A DNA stretch of 64,000 nt, from contig NC_085140.1 of NCBI RefSeq assembly GCF_024139115.2, forward strand, positions 428,605,240-428,669,239. Direction: 5' to 3'. Positions 9,592 to 18,954 of this stretch are shown here, one piece after another. Position numbers and translations under genes: made by a program. The DNA is from Armigeres subalbatus. Its lineage: Eukaryota; Arthropoda; Insecta; Diptera; Culicidae. How positions within the stretch are numbered: the first letter of the stretch is position 1; each line of letters starts with the position of its first letter. Below the pieces are notes generated by a model that saw nothing but the letters and a program-made list of their open reading frames with translations, was not told the origin of the DNA and searched no databases.

Positions 9592-12500
9592 TAGCGGTTC
9601 TCAACCTTTTTCTTGAGAGGTACCTCTCCAAACTTTCGCGTTATTTGAAGTACCCAAGCCTTTGAAAGAATAATTCAGAGCCCTTTGAAAGGAGCCTTCC
9701 GAGTCTCTTGAAAGAAGTTTCTGAATCTCTTGAAAGTAGGCTTCCGCACATCTTGACACAAATGAATTCCGAGCCTCTTGAATGGCGGCTTTCGAGCCAC
9801 TTAAAAGGAGGCTTCCTTTGCATATTTAAAGGACTCTTCTGAGCCTCTTAAAAGAATGCTTCCAAGCCTCCTGAAAGAATTCTTAGCTTCTTGAAGGGAG
9901 GCTTCCGAGCCTTTTGAAAGGAGGCTTCCGATTCACTTTAAAGAAGGTTTTCGAGTCTCTTAAAAGGAGCCTTCCGATATTTTTGCAAGTAGGCTTCCGG
10001 TACCTCTTAAAAGGATGTTGAGCCTCTTGAAAGGAGCTTCTGGATCGCTTGAAAATAGGCTTCCTTCCTAAAATTTCTCTGAGCGTCTTGTAGAGAGGCT
10101 TTCCAGCCTCTCGAATGGCGGCTTTCGAGCCCCTTCAAAGGAGGTTTCTTTTGCGTCCTGAAAGGACGCTTCTTTGCCTCTTGAAATTAAACTTTTAAGC
10201 CTTTTGAACGATGAACTCCAACCTATTTGAAGGGAGGCCTCAATGAGCCTTTTGGCTTTTTGAAAAGAACCTTCTGAGTCTCTTGAAAGGAGGCTTCCGA
10301 GCTTTTTGTAAAAGGCTTCCGAGTTTCTTTAGAGGAGCCTTTCGAGCTTTTTGAAATAAGGCTTCCGACCATCTTAAAACGAGGCTTCCGGGTCTCTTGG
10401 AAGGAGACTTCCGAGCCTCTTAAAAGAAGGCTTCCGAGCTTCTTGGTAAGAGGCTTTCAAGTCTCTTGAAAGGAGCTTCCGAACCTCGTGAAAGGAGGCT
10501 TCCGAGCCTCGTGAAAGGAGGCTTCTGAGCTTCGTGAAAGGAGGCTTCCGAGCCTTTCGAAAGGAGCCTTCTGAGCCTCTTGAAAGGAGGCTTCCGAGCC
10601 TCTTGAAAGGAGGCTTCCGAGCCTCTTGAAAGGAGGCTTCCGAGCCTCTTGAAAGGAGGCTTCCAAGCCTCTTGAAAGAAGGCTTGAGCCTCTCTAGAAA
10701 GGAGGCCTGAGGCCTCTTGAAAGGAGGCTGAGGCCTATTGAAAGGAGGCTTCCAGGCCTCTTGAAAGGAGGCTTGAGCCTCTTGGAAAGGAGGCCTGAGC
10801 TTCTTGAAAGGAGGCCTGAGGCCTCTTGAAAAGAGGCTGAGCCTCTTGGAAAGGAGGCTGAGCCTCTTGGAAAGGAGGCTTTCGAGCCTCTTGGAAAGGA
10901 GGCTTGAGGCCTCTTGGAAGGAGGCTTTCAGGCCTCTTGGAAGGAGGCTCTCAGGCCTCTTGGAAAGGAGGCTCTGAGGCCTCTTGGAAAGGAGGCTTCC
11001 AGGCCTCTTGGAAAGGAGGCTTCCGAGCCTCTTGGAAGGAGGCTTCCAGAGCCTCTTGGAAAGGAGGCTTGAGCCTCTTGGAAAGGAGGCTTCTGAGTCT
11101 CTTGGAAGGAGGCTTGAGCCTCTTGAAAGGAGGCTTGAGCCTCTTGGAAAGGAGGCTTGAGCCTCTTGGAAGGAGGCTTCCAGGCCTCTTGGAAAGGAAG
11201 CCTGAGCTTCTTGAAAGAAGGCTTCTGAGCCTCTTGAAAAGAGGCTTCGAGCCTCTTGGAAAGGAGGCTTTCGAGGCCTCTTGGAAGGAGGCTGAGGCCT
11301 CTTGGAAGGAGGCTTTCGAGCCTCTTGGAAGGAGGCTTTGAGCCTCTTGGAAAGGAGGCTTCCAGGCCTCTTGGAAAGGAGGCTCTGAGGCTTCTTGAAA
11401 GGAGGCCTGAGCCTCTTGGAAAGGAGGCTTGGAGCCTCTTGGAAAGGAGGCTTCGAGGCCTCTTGGAAAGGAGGCTCTGAGCCTCTTGGAAAGGAGGCTT
11501 GGAGCCTCTTGGAAAGGAGGCTTGAGCCTCTCTTGGAAGGAGGCTTGAGCCTCTTGGAAAGGAGGCCTGAGCCTCTTGGAAAGGAGGCTTCTGAGCCTCT
11601 TGGAAAGGAGGCTTCTGAGCCTCTTGGAAAGGAGGCTTCTGAGGCCTCTTGGAAAGGAGGCTTCTGAGCCTCTTGGAAAGAAGGCTTCTGAGCCTCTTGG
11701 AAAGGAGGCTTCTGAGCCTCTCGGAAAGGAGGCTGAGGCCTCTTGGAAAGGAGGCTTCCTGAGGCCTCTTGAAAGGAGGCTTCCGGGCCTCTTGGAAAGG
11801 AGGCTTGAGCCTCTTGGAAAGGAGGCTTCTGAGGCCTCTTGGAAAGGAGGCTTCTGAGGCCTCTTGGAAAGGAGGCTCTGAGCCTCTTGGAAAGGAGGGC
11901 TTGAGCCTCTTGGAAAGGAGGCTTGAGCCTCTTGGAAAGGAGGCTTCTGAGCCTCTTGGAAAGGAGGCTTCTGAGCCTCTTGAAAGGAGGCTGAGCCTCT
12001 TGAAAGGAGGCTTCCGAGCCTCTTGAAAGGAGGCTTCCGAGCCTCTTGAAAGGAGGCTTCCGAGCCTCTTGAAAGGAGGCTTCCGAGCCTCTTGAAAGGA
12101 GGCTTCCGAGCCTCTTGAAAGGAGCTTTCCGAGCCGAGTTTTTTGTAAGAAGGCTTCCGACTTTCTTGAAAGGAGTCTTCTCTGAAAAAAGCCTTCATGC
12201 CTCTCAAACGGAGACTTCCGAACCTTCAGATTCTAGATTTCAATTCAAAAGCTTATTCTTAACATATTATTCAACATATTGTTCAGATCAGGTTGATTGG
12301 ATTGAAGATTTTTCAAATTTGCTCATTCGACGTTTTGTCCGTTTGATCTTTTGTTCCGCAGCCCTTCATACGCTGGGGGTTGAGGAAGGCAGGATTCAAT
12401 TGGCTTTGATTTACTGATCGCCATGCATATTATGTACAAGACAAAGTATTGAAATAGAAAATACACAATTATCAAAACTTCATCAATATGTTTCGATTGG

Positions 12501-12600
12501 AATTCAATACATCCGCCATAACGCATTTTTGTCCGAGGTACCCCCTAGGTCCAGCGAAGTTACCCCCAGGGGTACATGTATCCCAGGTCGTGAACCGCTG
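9592..12600. mobile_element. hAT-like non-autonomous element carrying a minisatellite
   Basis: The termini are YAGCGGTTCTCAACC on the left and the complement of CAGCGGTTCACGACC on the right. The flanking octamers are GGCTATAT (9584-9591) and GGCTACAT (12601-12608), an 8-bp duplication with one mismatch. TIRs beginning CAG plus an 8-bp duplication are the hAT signature. No transposase ORF is present. The interior is almost wholly a 23-bp minisatellite. It interrupts the GGCCAAAT minisatellite. A second copy lies at 48612-49985. Confidence 0.85.
9650..12160. repeat. 23-bp hairpin minisatellite, array 1
   Basis: The unit is AGCCTCTTGAAAG joined to GAGGCTTCCG. AGCCTC and GAGGCT are reverse complements, so each unit can fold. 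Units are degenerate from 9650 to about 10440, nearly perfect at about 10560-10670 and 12000-12120, and shortened and variable in between, where the dominant form contains CTTGGAAAGGAGGCT. Because 23 is not a multiple of three and stops are rare, ORFs of up to 418 residues appear in several frames. I regard them as artefacts. Confidence 0.9.
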
Positions 12601-12670
12601 GGCTACATGAGCATTTCGGCCAAATGACTTTCAGTCTAGTGGCCTTTGGCCAAACGGCCCTTTTCCGTTA

Positions 12671-13783
12671 CAGCGTCTGTTTCCCATGTTAGGGGCGGCT
12701 GATTATAATTATCGTCCGTGTGCCTGCGAGGGACTTCAAGCAAAACTGTGCACACAGTACAGCATCGTGGCAGCCCCTTCAACTCGATGTAGGAAGCGCA
12801 ACCATGGTAAGGCAGCCTATCGAAGATTCTACAGTTACTAAGAAAGGCGAAAGTAGGGCAAACGGATGGATTCAATGGTAACAACAACGGTACAATAATT
12901 GGAAAGCCGGATCTTGGAACATGAGAGCTTTGAATGAACCCGCATGTGTTGGGCCCCTGGCTCGTGAGCTGCAGAAGGTCGGCGTGAGCGTGGCAACAAT
13001 CCAGGAAGTACGATGGCCCACAACTGGAGAACGTCCCATCGCAAACATGACTTCAATTATGCGTTCTATGAGAGCCTTAATTAGACCTACGGAGAGTTCC
13101 CAAAACACGATGTGAAGATTGTGCAATGACCGAGAAGGGAATTTGATGACAGGCAAGACTATGGTGGCACCCAGGTGGAAGGAGCATTTCAAAGATTTGT
13201 TGAACGTTGAAAATGAAGGTGTAATAAGGAGCAGGATGGTCATAGTCGGCGACAGTCAAGCTGTTGAGGATGAGGTACAGAAGGAAAAACAGTAAAGCTG
13301 CAGCTGCATCAATCGATCCACCACATTATACAGAAAATATAGGAGACTTCATTGCTTTCAAAGCAGTGTACGATTCAGTGAAAAAAAAAGGACTGTGGCA
13401 GATAATGTTCGAACATGGTTTGCCGGTGAAACTGATTAGACTGATACGTGCAACGCTTGATGGCTCGGAATCAAGTATTCGGATTGCAGACGAAGTGTCA
13501 ACATCGTTTGTGACCTTAGCATGATTGAAGCAGGGAAATGCAGTTTCGAATTTATTGCTCAACATTGCGCTCGAGGGCGCTATTAGGAGATCTGGCGTGC
13601 AGAGGAACGGCACTATCATCACATGGTCGCATATGCTTCTGGGATTTGTGGACGACATCGACCTCATTGGAATCGATTGCAGAGCAGTAGTGAAGGATTT
13701 TGTCCTTCTGAAGAGGGAGACGGCGAGGATAAGCTTATCTATTAACTCTTCTAAGAAAAATATATTAAGCTCGTTTAGTGGAA
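12671..13783 (+). pseudogene. Decayed RTE-type LINE copy
   Basis: The 5' end (GCGTCTGTTTCCCATGTTAG, then GGGGCGGCTGAT) matches the 5' leader of the RTE copy at 27744-30355. An endonuclease start follows (SWNMRALNEP, then ATIQEVRW at about 12900-13015). The middle of ORF2 is missing. An RT part resumes at about 13340 (FKAVYDSVKKKGLWQIM, KLIRLIRATLDG, LLNIALEGAIRR, GFVDDIDLIG), with an in-frame stop near 13522. The palm motif FVDD replaces the usual FADD. The copy ends where the Penelope-like 3' end begins. Confidence 0.75.
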
Positions 13784-13849
13784 TGTATTAAACCGTCTAA
13801 GACGAATTAAGTACTGTCCATTTAATTCCACCAGTTAATTTTCGTTATC

Positions 13850-13900
13850 TTTGCAGATACGTATTTCGACCACAACTGTGTGGTCGTCTTCAGTGTCTTG
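13850..13900 (-). ncRNA. Hammerhead-ribozyme-like motif (candidate, possibly degenerate)
   Basis: Read on the minus strand: CTGAAGA, one C, stem GACCACA, loop CAGT, stem TGTGGTC, GAAA, then TACGTATC. This follows the hammerhead order CUGANGA, stem II, GAAA, short stem III, UH cleavage site. Penelope-like elements are known to carry such ribozymes with a very short stem III. Against it: there is one extra base before stem II, and stem I pairs over only about two bases. It is a candidate by structure only. Confidence 0.45.
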
Positions 13901-14010
13901 TACTTGACTCGACTTGAAGAAAACAATCGCAACTTACACTATTTATACTACGCTAGATACCTAATCTAATCTTATTTGCCTACTTTTTTTTCCCTATACA
14001 GTAAATTACT

Positions 14011-14722
14011 TTATTGTTTAGGTAGAAACTTGAAGAGCCAAGAGCTGCCATTTCCCTGATCCTTATTCAACAGCGCTGTTTGTACCTGTCGGTGGATTTC
14101 CAAACTCTCAGCTACATCGAGTTTCCATGGGGAAGAGACATTTCTTAAGATTTTAATATTTGATGCCGTAATTGGGTGATTTTCCTTATACACATGCTCT
14201 GCTACCTTAGATCTAAATTCGTAATGTAACCCCTTATCGTTTTCTCTTTTCGCCTTACTCACTTCCGCCATATGTTCCTTGAACCTTATATCTAATGATC
14301 TTTTTGTTTGGCCTACATAGATTTTTTTCACATTGGGAACAACTTATCTTATAAACGCCTGCCTTATTCAACATTTCTACTTTATCCTTCGTTGAACCCA
14401 ATAGAGACTTGAGTTGGTTGCTTCTACTGGAGAATACTAGATCGATGCCGAATTTCCTTAGTCGAGGGCGTAGCTGGTTGGTGATGTGTTTATCATATGG
14501 GACCGAAACTCTTTTCAGCGGCTCCTCTATCGGTGTCAGCGTTGTATGTCCATTTCGTCGTAGGGTCCTTTCCTTCTTGTTGATGATCGCTCGTATAGTC
14601 CTCTCCTGGTATCCGTTGATCTTCGCTGTTTCCAAGATGTATTGTAGTTCCTTCGTTTTTCCTTCTTCGCTCAGGGGTATCGTCTGCATCCTGTGGATCA
14701 TGTGAGCCTTGCAGTTTCTCAA
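14011..14722 (-). pseudogene. Penelope-like C-terminal region with GIY-YIG endonuclease
   Basis: Two overlapping minus frames (14722-14255 and 14331-14011) make one protein interrupted by a frameshift near 14325. The first holds a linker and GVYKISCSQC. The second starts KKIYVGQTKRSLDIRFKEH and runs to the stop at 14011. GVY and YVG are the two halves of the nuclease core, R of KRS follows, and CSQC provides the two cysteines. The nuclease nicks DNA for target-primed reverse transcription in Penelope-like elements. Upstream of 14722 the frame is closed and no RT motifs are seen. Confidence 0.8.
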
Positions 14723-14790
14723 ACAAATGGTTCATATGTTTGTCAGTGTGTGTATTTTGGGGCTTTTTTTGAAAACTATGCAAAACATTT

Positions 14791-17700
14791 ACTTACCTAC
14801 TTTTTGTTTGTCAATTATCAAATTATTAGTGTGCGATATGCTAATGGCGTTTTAAATATGATAATTATTGATCGTGAAATTTATCAGGCGATTCGGAATA
14901 GATCCGGTAGTGGTTTCAAGATAATTAGCTTCGTAATATTTACGCTACTCTGGACCTTTCCTAGTCGAAACGCGTCGAAGTGACCAACTTGGCCCCGGAT
15001 TACGGTACTCTTAATTATCCAAATTTGTTAGCAGCTCCATCGCGTACCATACGATATCAACTCGCTGTCGCACTCTAATTGAGTGCGATGACAATTTAGT
15101 CAACGGTCGGCGCTGGTGCGAGGCGCCGATATGCCGTGTCGCTTCGATGACCATTTACTCGAATATCGCTTGAAACATGATGAGGTTGCCGACCAGGATA
15201 ATGAGTGGCTGTCGATGGACAATGATCATCAACGCTAATGGGCTTCCAGTCCGGGCTCGGTGTCGCTGTCGAAGCCCAGCCGACAAGCCCTTCATCCTCA
15301 TGGAGGTACGAGATTTCCCTAATCAGACGACAGGGCTGTTAAATGCTTGTTCTAGATGCGAGTGCCAGTAGAGCCCTCTCGCGTCATCGGTATTAATGTT
15401 CCAAAAAAGTACTTAAAGTAGGGTTCATTTGAGAAAATTGCATTAGGCCCGTCCGAGCTACGATATGACATCAACGATGGCACATCACCGGATGCGAAAC
15501 ACGGAGCGCAAATACCAACCGCCATCGTCAATGCTAAATAGGTATCTCGCACCTATAAATTAATAGCAAAATCAATTATACGCTTTGCTGGGCAAGTGTC
15601 GAATGGATGAAGCTAAAGTTTACGGCAAACGTTTCATTTATTGCTGCATCACTTCTATCTGGTACCCGAGCGAGGCGGAATTAGTTTACGTGAGGTCTCC
15701 AAATTTAGAACCAAACGATAAACAAATGCATCGGGTATTGAAATATTGAACACGTTTTGGATACATCGCATCTATTGCGTATCGTTGCCTAAAATTCTAA
15801 TGATTTATGATAGAATTATTTATGCATGTGCGCCACCTCGGTCGGTAACAGAATTTTAATTTTCTGTCTCGTTGTATGAGAGAGCGTGTCATAGGCGCCC
15901 AAGCTGAGTGTTCTGTGGATAAAAGACAAACGTTTGTAGTATGATTATCATACTCGGTAATTGCTAGCTATTCATTGAAATAGTTATTCATTTACATCAA
16001 TCTACAATGTTTTAACACGATCCTGTTATCATTTCAATAAAACCAATTTAATAAAAATCAGAACCCGTTTTACCGCATTAATCACATTACCATGGTTGAT
16101 GTATATTCTCGGATCCCATCAACATATCCATATCAAACATATCAGACAATACAAATATTGGTTTACCCCACAGGCCTGAACATCGGAAAATTTTTGAGCA
16201 TTTGTATGAACATTTCCTTCTCAGCACAGCACAGCATACCATTATCCGATCAACTCAAACTGAATATCGTCGAAAACGTCCATAGACGATAGCAACCGAA
16301 TTTAAATACGTTTATCCCGACGAGTGGGTCTGCTGCATTGAAAGTCTGGAAGAACCCGGCTCTAATCAATCATACGATACATAAATGCAAATCAGGTGCA
16401 CATGCTGATGAAATATTGAAATCTTCGCGCTGGAAGGATAGCTGCCTTGGGGGTACCAACTGAAGCACGGATTATTTGGTTTCCTAAATAGGAAAGCGTT
16501 ATCTTATTGATGAAAAGCCTTTTTCGTTATTCTGAAGGCTTTCGTATTTTGATATAGCACTTTATTATTTTTATTCTCGTTTTATCTGTGGCAACAGTTG
16601 AGAACTGTTTTTATATTTATATCCCGCTACTTAAGATTTCAGATCGATAACTTCATATAAGAGAAATCTATAAATTTTGTTCATAATTTGAAAAATTGTA
16701 AGTTGAACGTTTTCTGATAATAGCTGAGAGTCGAATACAGATCGAGGACTGCCGTATTGTAGTTTTCATATTACCATTTATTTCCAACGCCCTCACCTCA
16801 CAAAACATGGTAATCGAAGCAAAAATCGAAACATTTCAAGCAGCTGTCGGCTACCGTCCATCATACTGTGGACAAACTGGTCTTTTCGAGGAGAAAGAGT
16901 AGACTACACCTAACTACCGTTGGGGGAAAAAAGCGTAACATCGAACCACAATTGGCTGCATAACATGCTCCGACGCTGAACGGGATTGATGAACCTGATG
17001 GGTGGTTTCGTTGAATGGTCTGGATCTGGTGTAGTTTCCTGCTCTTAAGCATCACCATTCGAAATGGGTGATGGATCTACAGAATATGGAAATCATCAAT
17101 CTCGAACTAATGCATGTGCTCACTTCATTTACACTGCTTCAGATGCGAGGTCGAACGCTCGCTCGCCCGTTGGCGTCATCGTCATTTGCTGCTCTGTGGG
17201 TTAGCTCTGGCCGTCGTCGTTGCGAACTTGCCATCCACGATAACAAAGTGTGATTTATTCTGTTCTCCCTTCCTCGTCGGCCCGACCGATGGCAAGAGGC
17301 CGGTTCCGGCGCCGATCCGCGTGAAAGGATTCTTCGTTCAGTTAGCAAAAGATGAAAAAATGGGTCTTGATGGTGTACTGAGTGTGGGAAAAGCAATACA
17401 CTTGTAACTAGATGAATGGATGGATGAGAAGCATCATATTCCATCGATGAAGCAAAGGAACAATCCTATTTGAATCCAGAAATTCCAAAATCCAGAAGGT
17501 GCAAATAAAGAGTCTCGATAAAATGACATTGTTTTGGAGCTTCAGTTGTTTACCTTTACAGCCAACCAGCGTTTGCAGAATTTTCTTACAATTCTATTCA
17601 AAAGCTTTTTTTTCTTTCCGTGTAAAAAAGTTTGCAGTTATAAAATCCGTGTAAAAAAGTTCTATGATTTGACAAATCATACAAAGTGGATCAACAAAAA
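14791..17700. other. No gene recognised
   Basis: About 2.9 kb of non-coding DNA. Small ORFs at 15177-15371, 16092-16292 and 17114-17444 lack domains and overlap each other on opposite strands. A short segment near 15085 (GACAATTTAGTCAACGG) resembles one near 2173, which may be a shared repeat. No RNA gene or array is apparent. Confidence 0.45.
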
Positions 17701-17705
17701 AATCA

Positions 17706-17760
17706 GACCACATTGTGCTTTCGTGCTGTGAGGTTCTATTTTCTATTTGCTGAAAGAAGT
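17706..17760 (+). mobile_element. 5'-end fragment of a Juan-like LINE
   Basis: ACCACATTGTGCTTTCGTGC followed by TGTGAGGTTCT matches the first bases of the Juan-like element at 54616 (ACCGCATCGTGCTTTCGTGC). Only about 55 bases are present before a short CCGGAAGTTCC-type repeat begins. It is either a 3'-deleted copy or a shared leader of a related family. Confidence 0.55.
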
Positions 17761-17872
17761 TCCTCCGGGAATTCCTCCGGAAGTTCCTTCGGGAATTACT
17801 CCGGAAGTTCCTCCGGAATTTCCTCCAAAAGTTCCTTAGAAAGTTCCTCCGAAAGTTCCTCCGGAAGTTGAT
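17756..17872 (+). repeat. Degenerate GTTCCTCCGGAA minisatellite
   Basis: The segment repeats a 12- to 15-base motif of the kind GTTCCTCCGGAATT. It is the same style of palindromic AATTCC-rich repeat as the arrays at 49986-51716 and 62452-63700. Confidence 0.7.
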
Positions 17873-17884
17873 AAGGAGTCGCTA

Positions 17885-18954
17885 TCGATATTGTTACGAG
17901 CGTATTTGACCTGCTGAATAAATTGGTCTGAACTCCGGAATGATTTTGTGAACTAAAGCCTCTGTCTGACGTTGCAAGCCAATCACTCATGCGAGCAAAT
18001 GATTTCTCACACACGTAGCAAGCGCTTTTGTTGCTGCGAGTTGTAAATTTTAAACGCTTAGCAGTGACATAATGCAAGCGAGCGTTTGCTTGCGAGTTGT
18101 CATTTGTTTGCATGCAATCACTTTCAGTGTAGTCAGACATGCAAATTTTTGACAGATGTCACTTTCTGCGAGCAAAATGCTCGTTGCGAGCGATTTGCTT
18201 GCAACGTCTGAGGGCACCTTAAGATCATCCTTTTCGCACACATTTAAATCGTAAATCGCATGGCTGTTGAAGGCCTATATATAAATACCATGGGTTGTCT
18301 TTGATTTTGTACTGAGCCCAATTGACTTAGTAGACCAACTGGTCTGAGTTCCAGACTGATTTGAAGAACTTAGAATATCTGATTTGGACATATCCATATA
18401 TCAATTACGAGCATGGCCTCTGAAAGTTTGGGGACATCGTGGAAGTCTACTGATTTTAAACGGAGCCCAGTTGACTTGAAAGATTGATATAGGTTTATTG
18501 ATTTAAACTCCACAACTTCGAACATTTAATTTAGACATAACGAAATCGCAAATTATGCGCATGGCTTCCATTGGCCTATATGAACACTATGGAGTGCTTT
18601 TTATTTTGTACCGATCTCAGATGACTTGGTAGTTTAATATGTCTGAACTCCAGAATGATTTGGAGAACTTAAATCATGCGCATGACCTTTAAGGGCCTTA
18701 TGAACACTATTGACTTCCTTTTGACCCCAGTTGACCTGGTAGATCTATTCGTCTGAACTCCAGAATGATTTAGAAAACTTAGAACATCTGGTTTGGACAT
18801 ATCTTGATCGTAAATCATGCACATGGCCTTTTAGGGCTTGTACGAACACCGTTGGTAGCTATTTGCTTCGTATTGGACCCAGTTGACTTGGTAGAGCAAT
18901 TGTTATGAACTCCAGAATGATTTGGAGATCTTAGAGCATTCGGTTGAGACATAT
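17885..18954. repeat. ~151-bp satellite-like tandem array, left part
   Basis: Units are marked by GTCTGAACTCCAGAATGATT, GGACATAT, ATCATGCACATGGCCT and GAGCCCAGTTGACTTGG. The spacing between marker copies is about 151 bases, with one shortened unit of about 110 (18641 to 18751). The array continues at 22142 after the RTE insertion. A MITE sits in the first unit. Confidence 0.85.
17957..18218. mobile_element. piggyBac-like MITE in the 151-bp array
   Basis: The ends are inverted: left GACGTTGCAAGCCAATC and right the complement of GACGTTGCAAGCAAATC, preceded by about 8 terminal bases. The flanks are CTAA (17953-17956) and TTAA (18219-18222). Removing 262 bases restores the array sequence GAACTTAAGATCATC seen in other units. 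A TTAA target is the piggyBac signature. The interior repeats GCGAGCAAA and GCTTGC and is non-coding. Confidence 0.75.

Larger units (their letters stand above)
13784..14790 (-). mobile_element. Penelope-like element, 5'-truncated
   Basis: The minus strand carries the C-terminal part of a Penelope-type protein followed by a non-coding 3' region. The GIY-YIG endonuclease signature is present, and so is the CxxC pair between GVY and YVG that is typical of Penelope-type proteins. The RT domain is absent, so this is a truncated copy. The 3' region includes a strong stem GACCACA/TGTGGTC with hammerhead-like flanks. Confidence 0.8.

Noticed and set aside
10440..12160. CRISPR-like array
   Set aside because: Units are contiguous with no unique spacers, and the context is a eukaryotic transposon.
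10951..12207. 418-residue ORF on the minus strand, and several plus-strand ORFs
   Set aside because: A product of the 23-bp minisatellite. The 23-residue protein period is three units read in one frame, and the opposite strand is open too.
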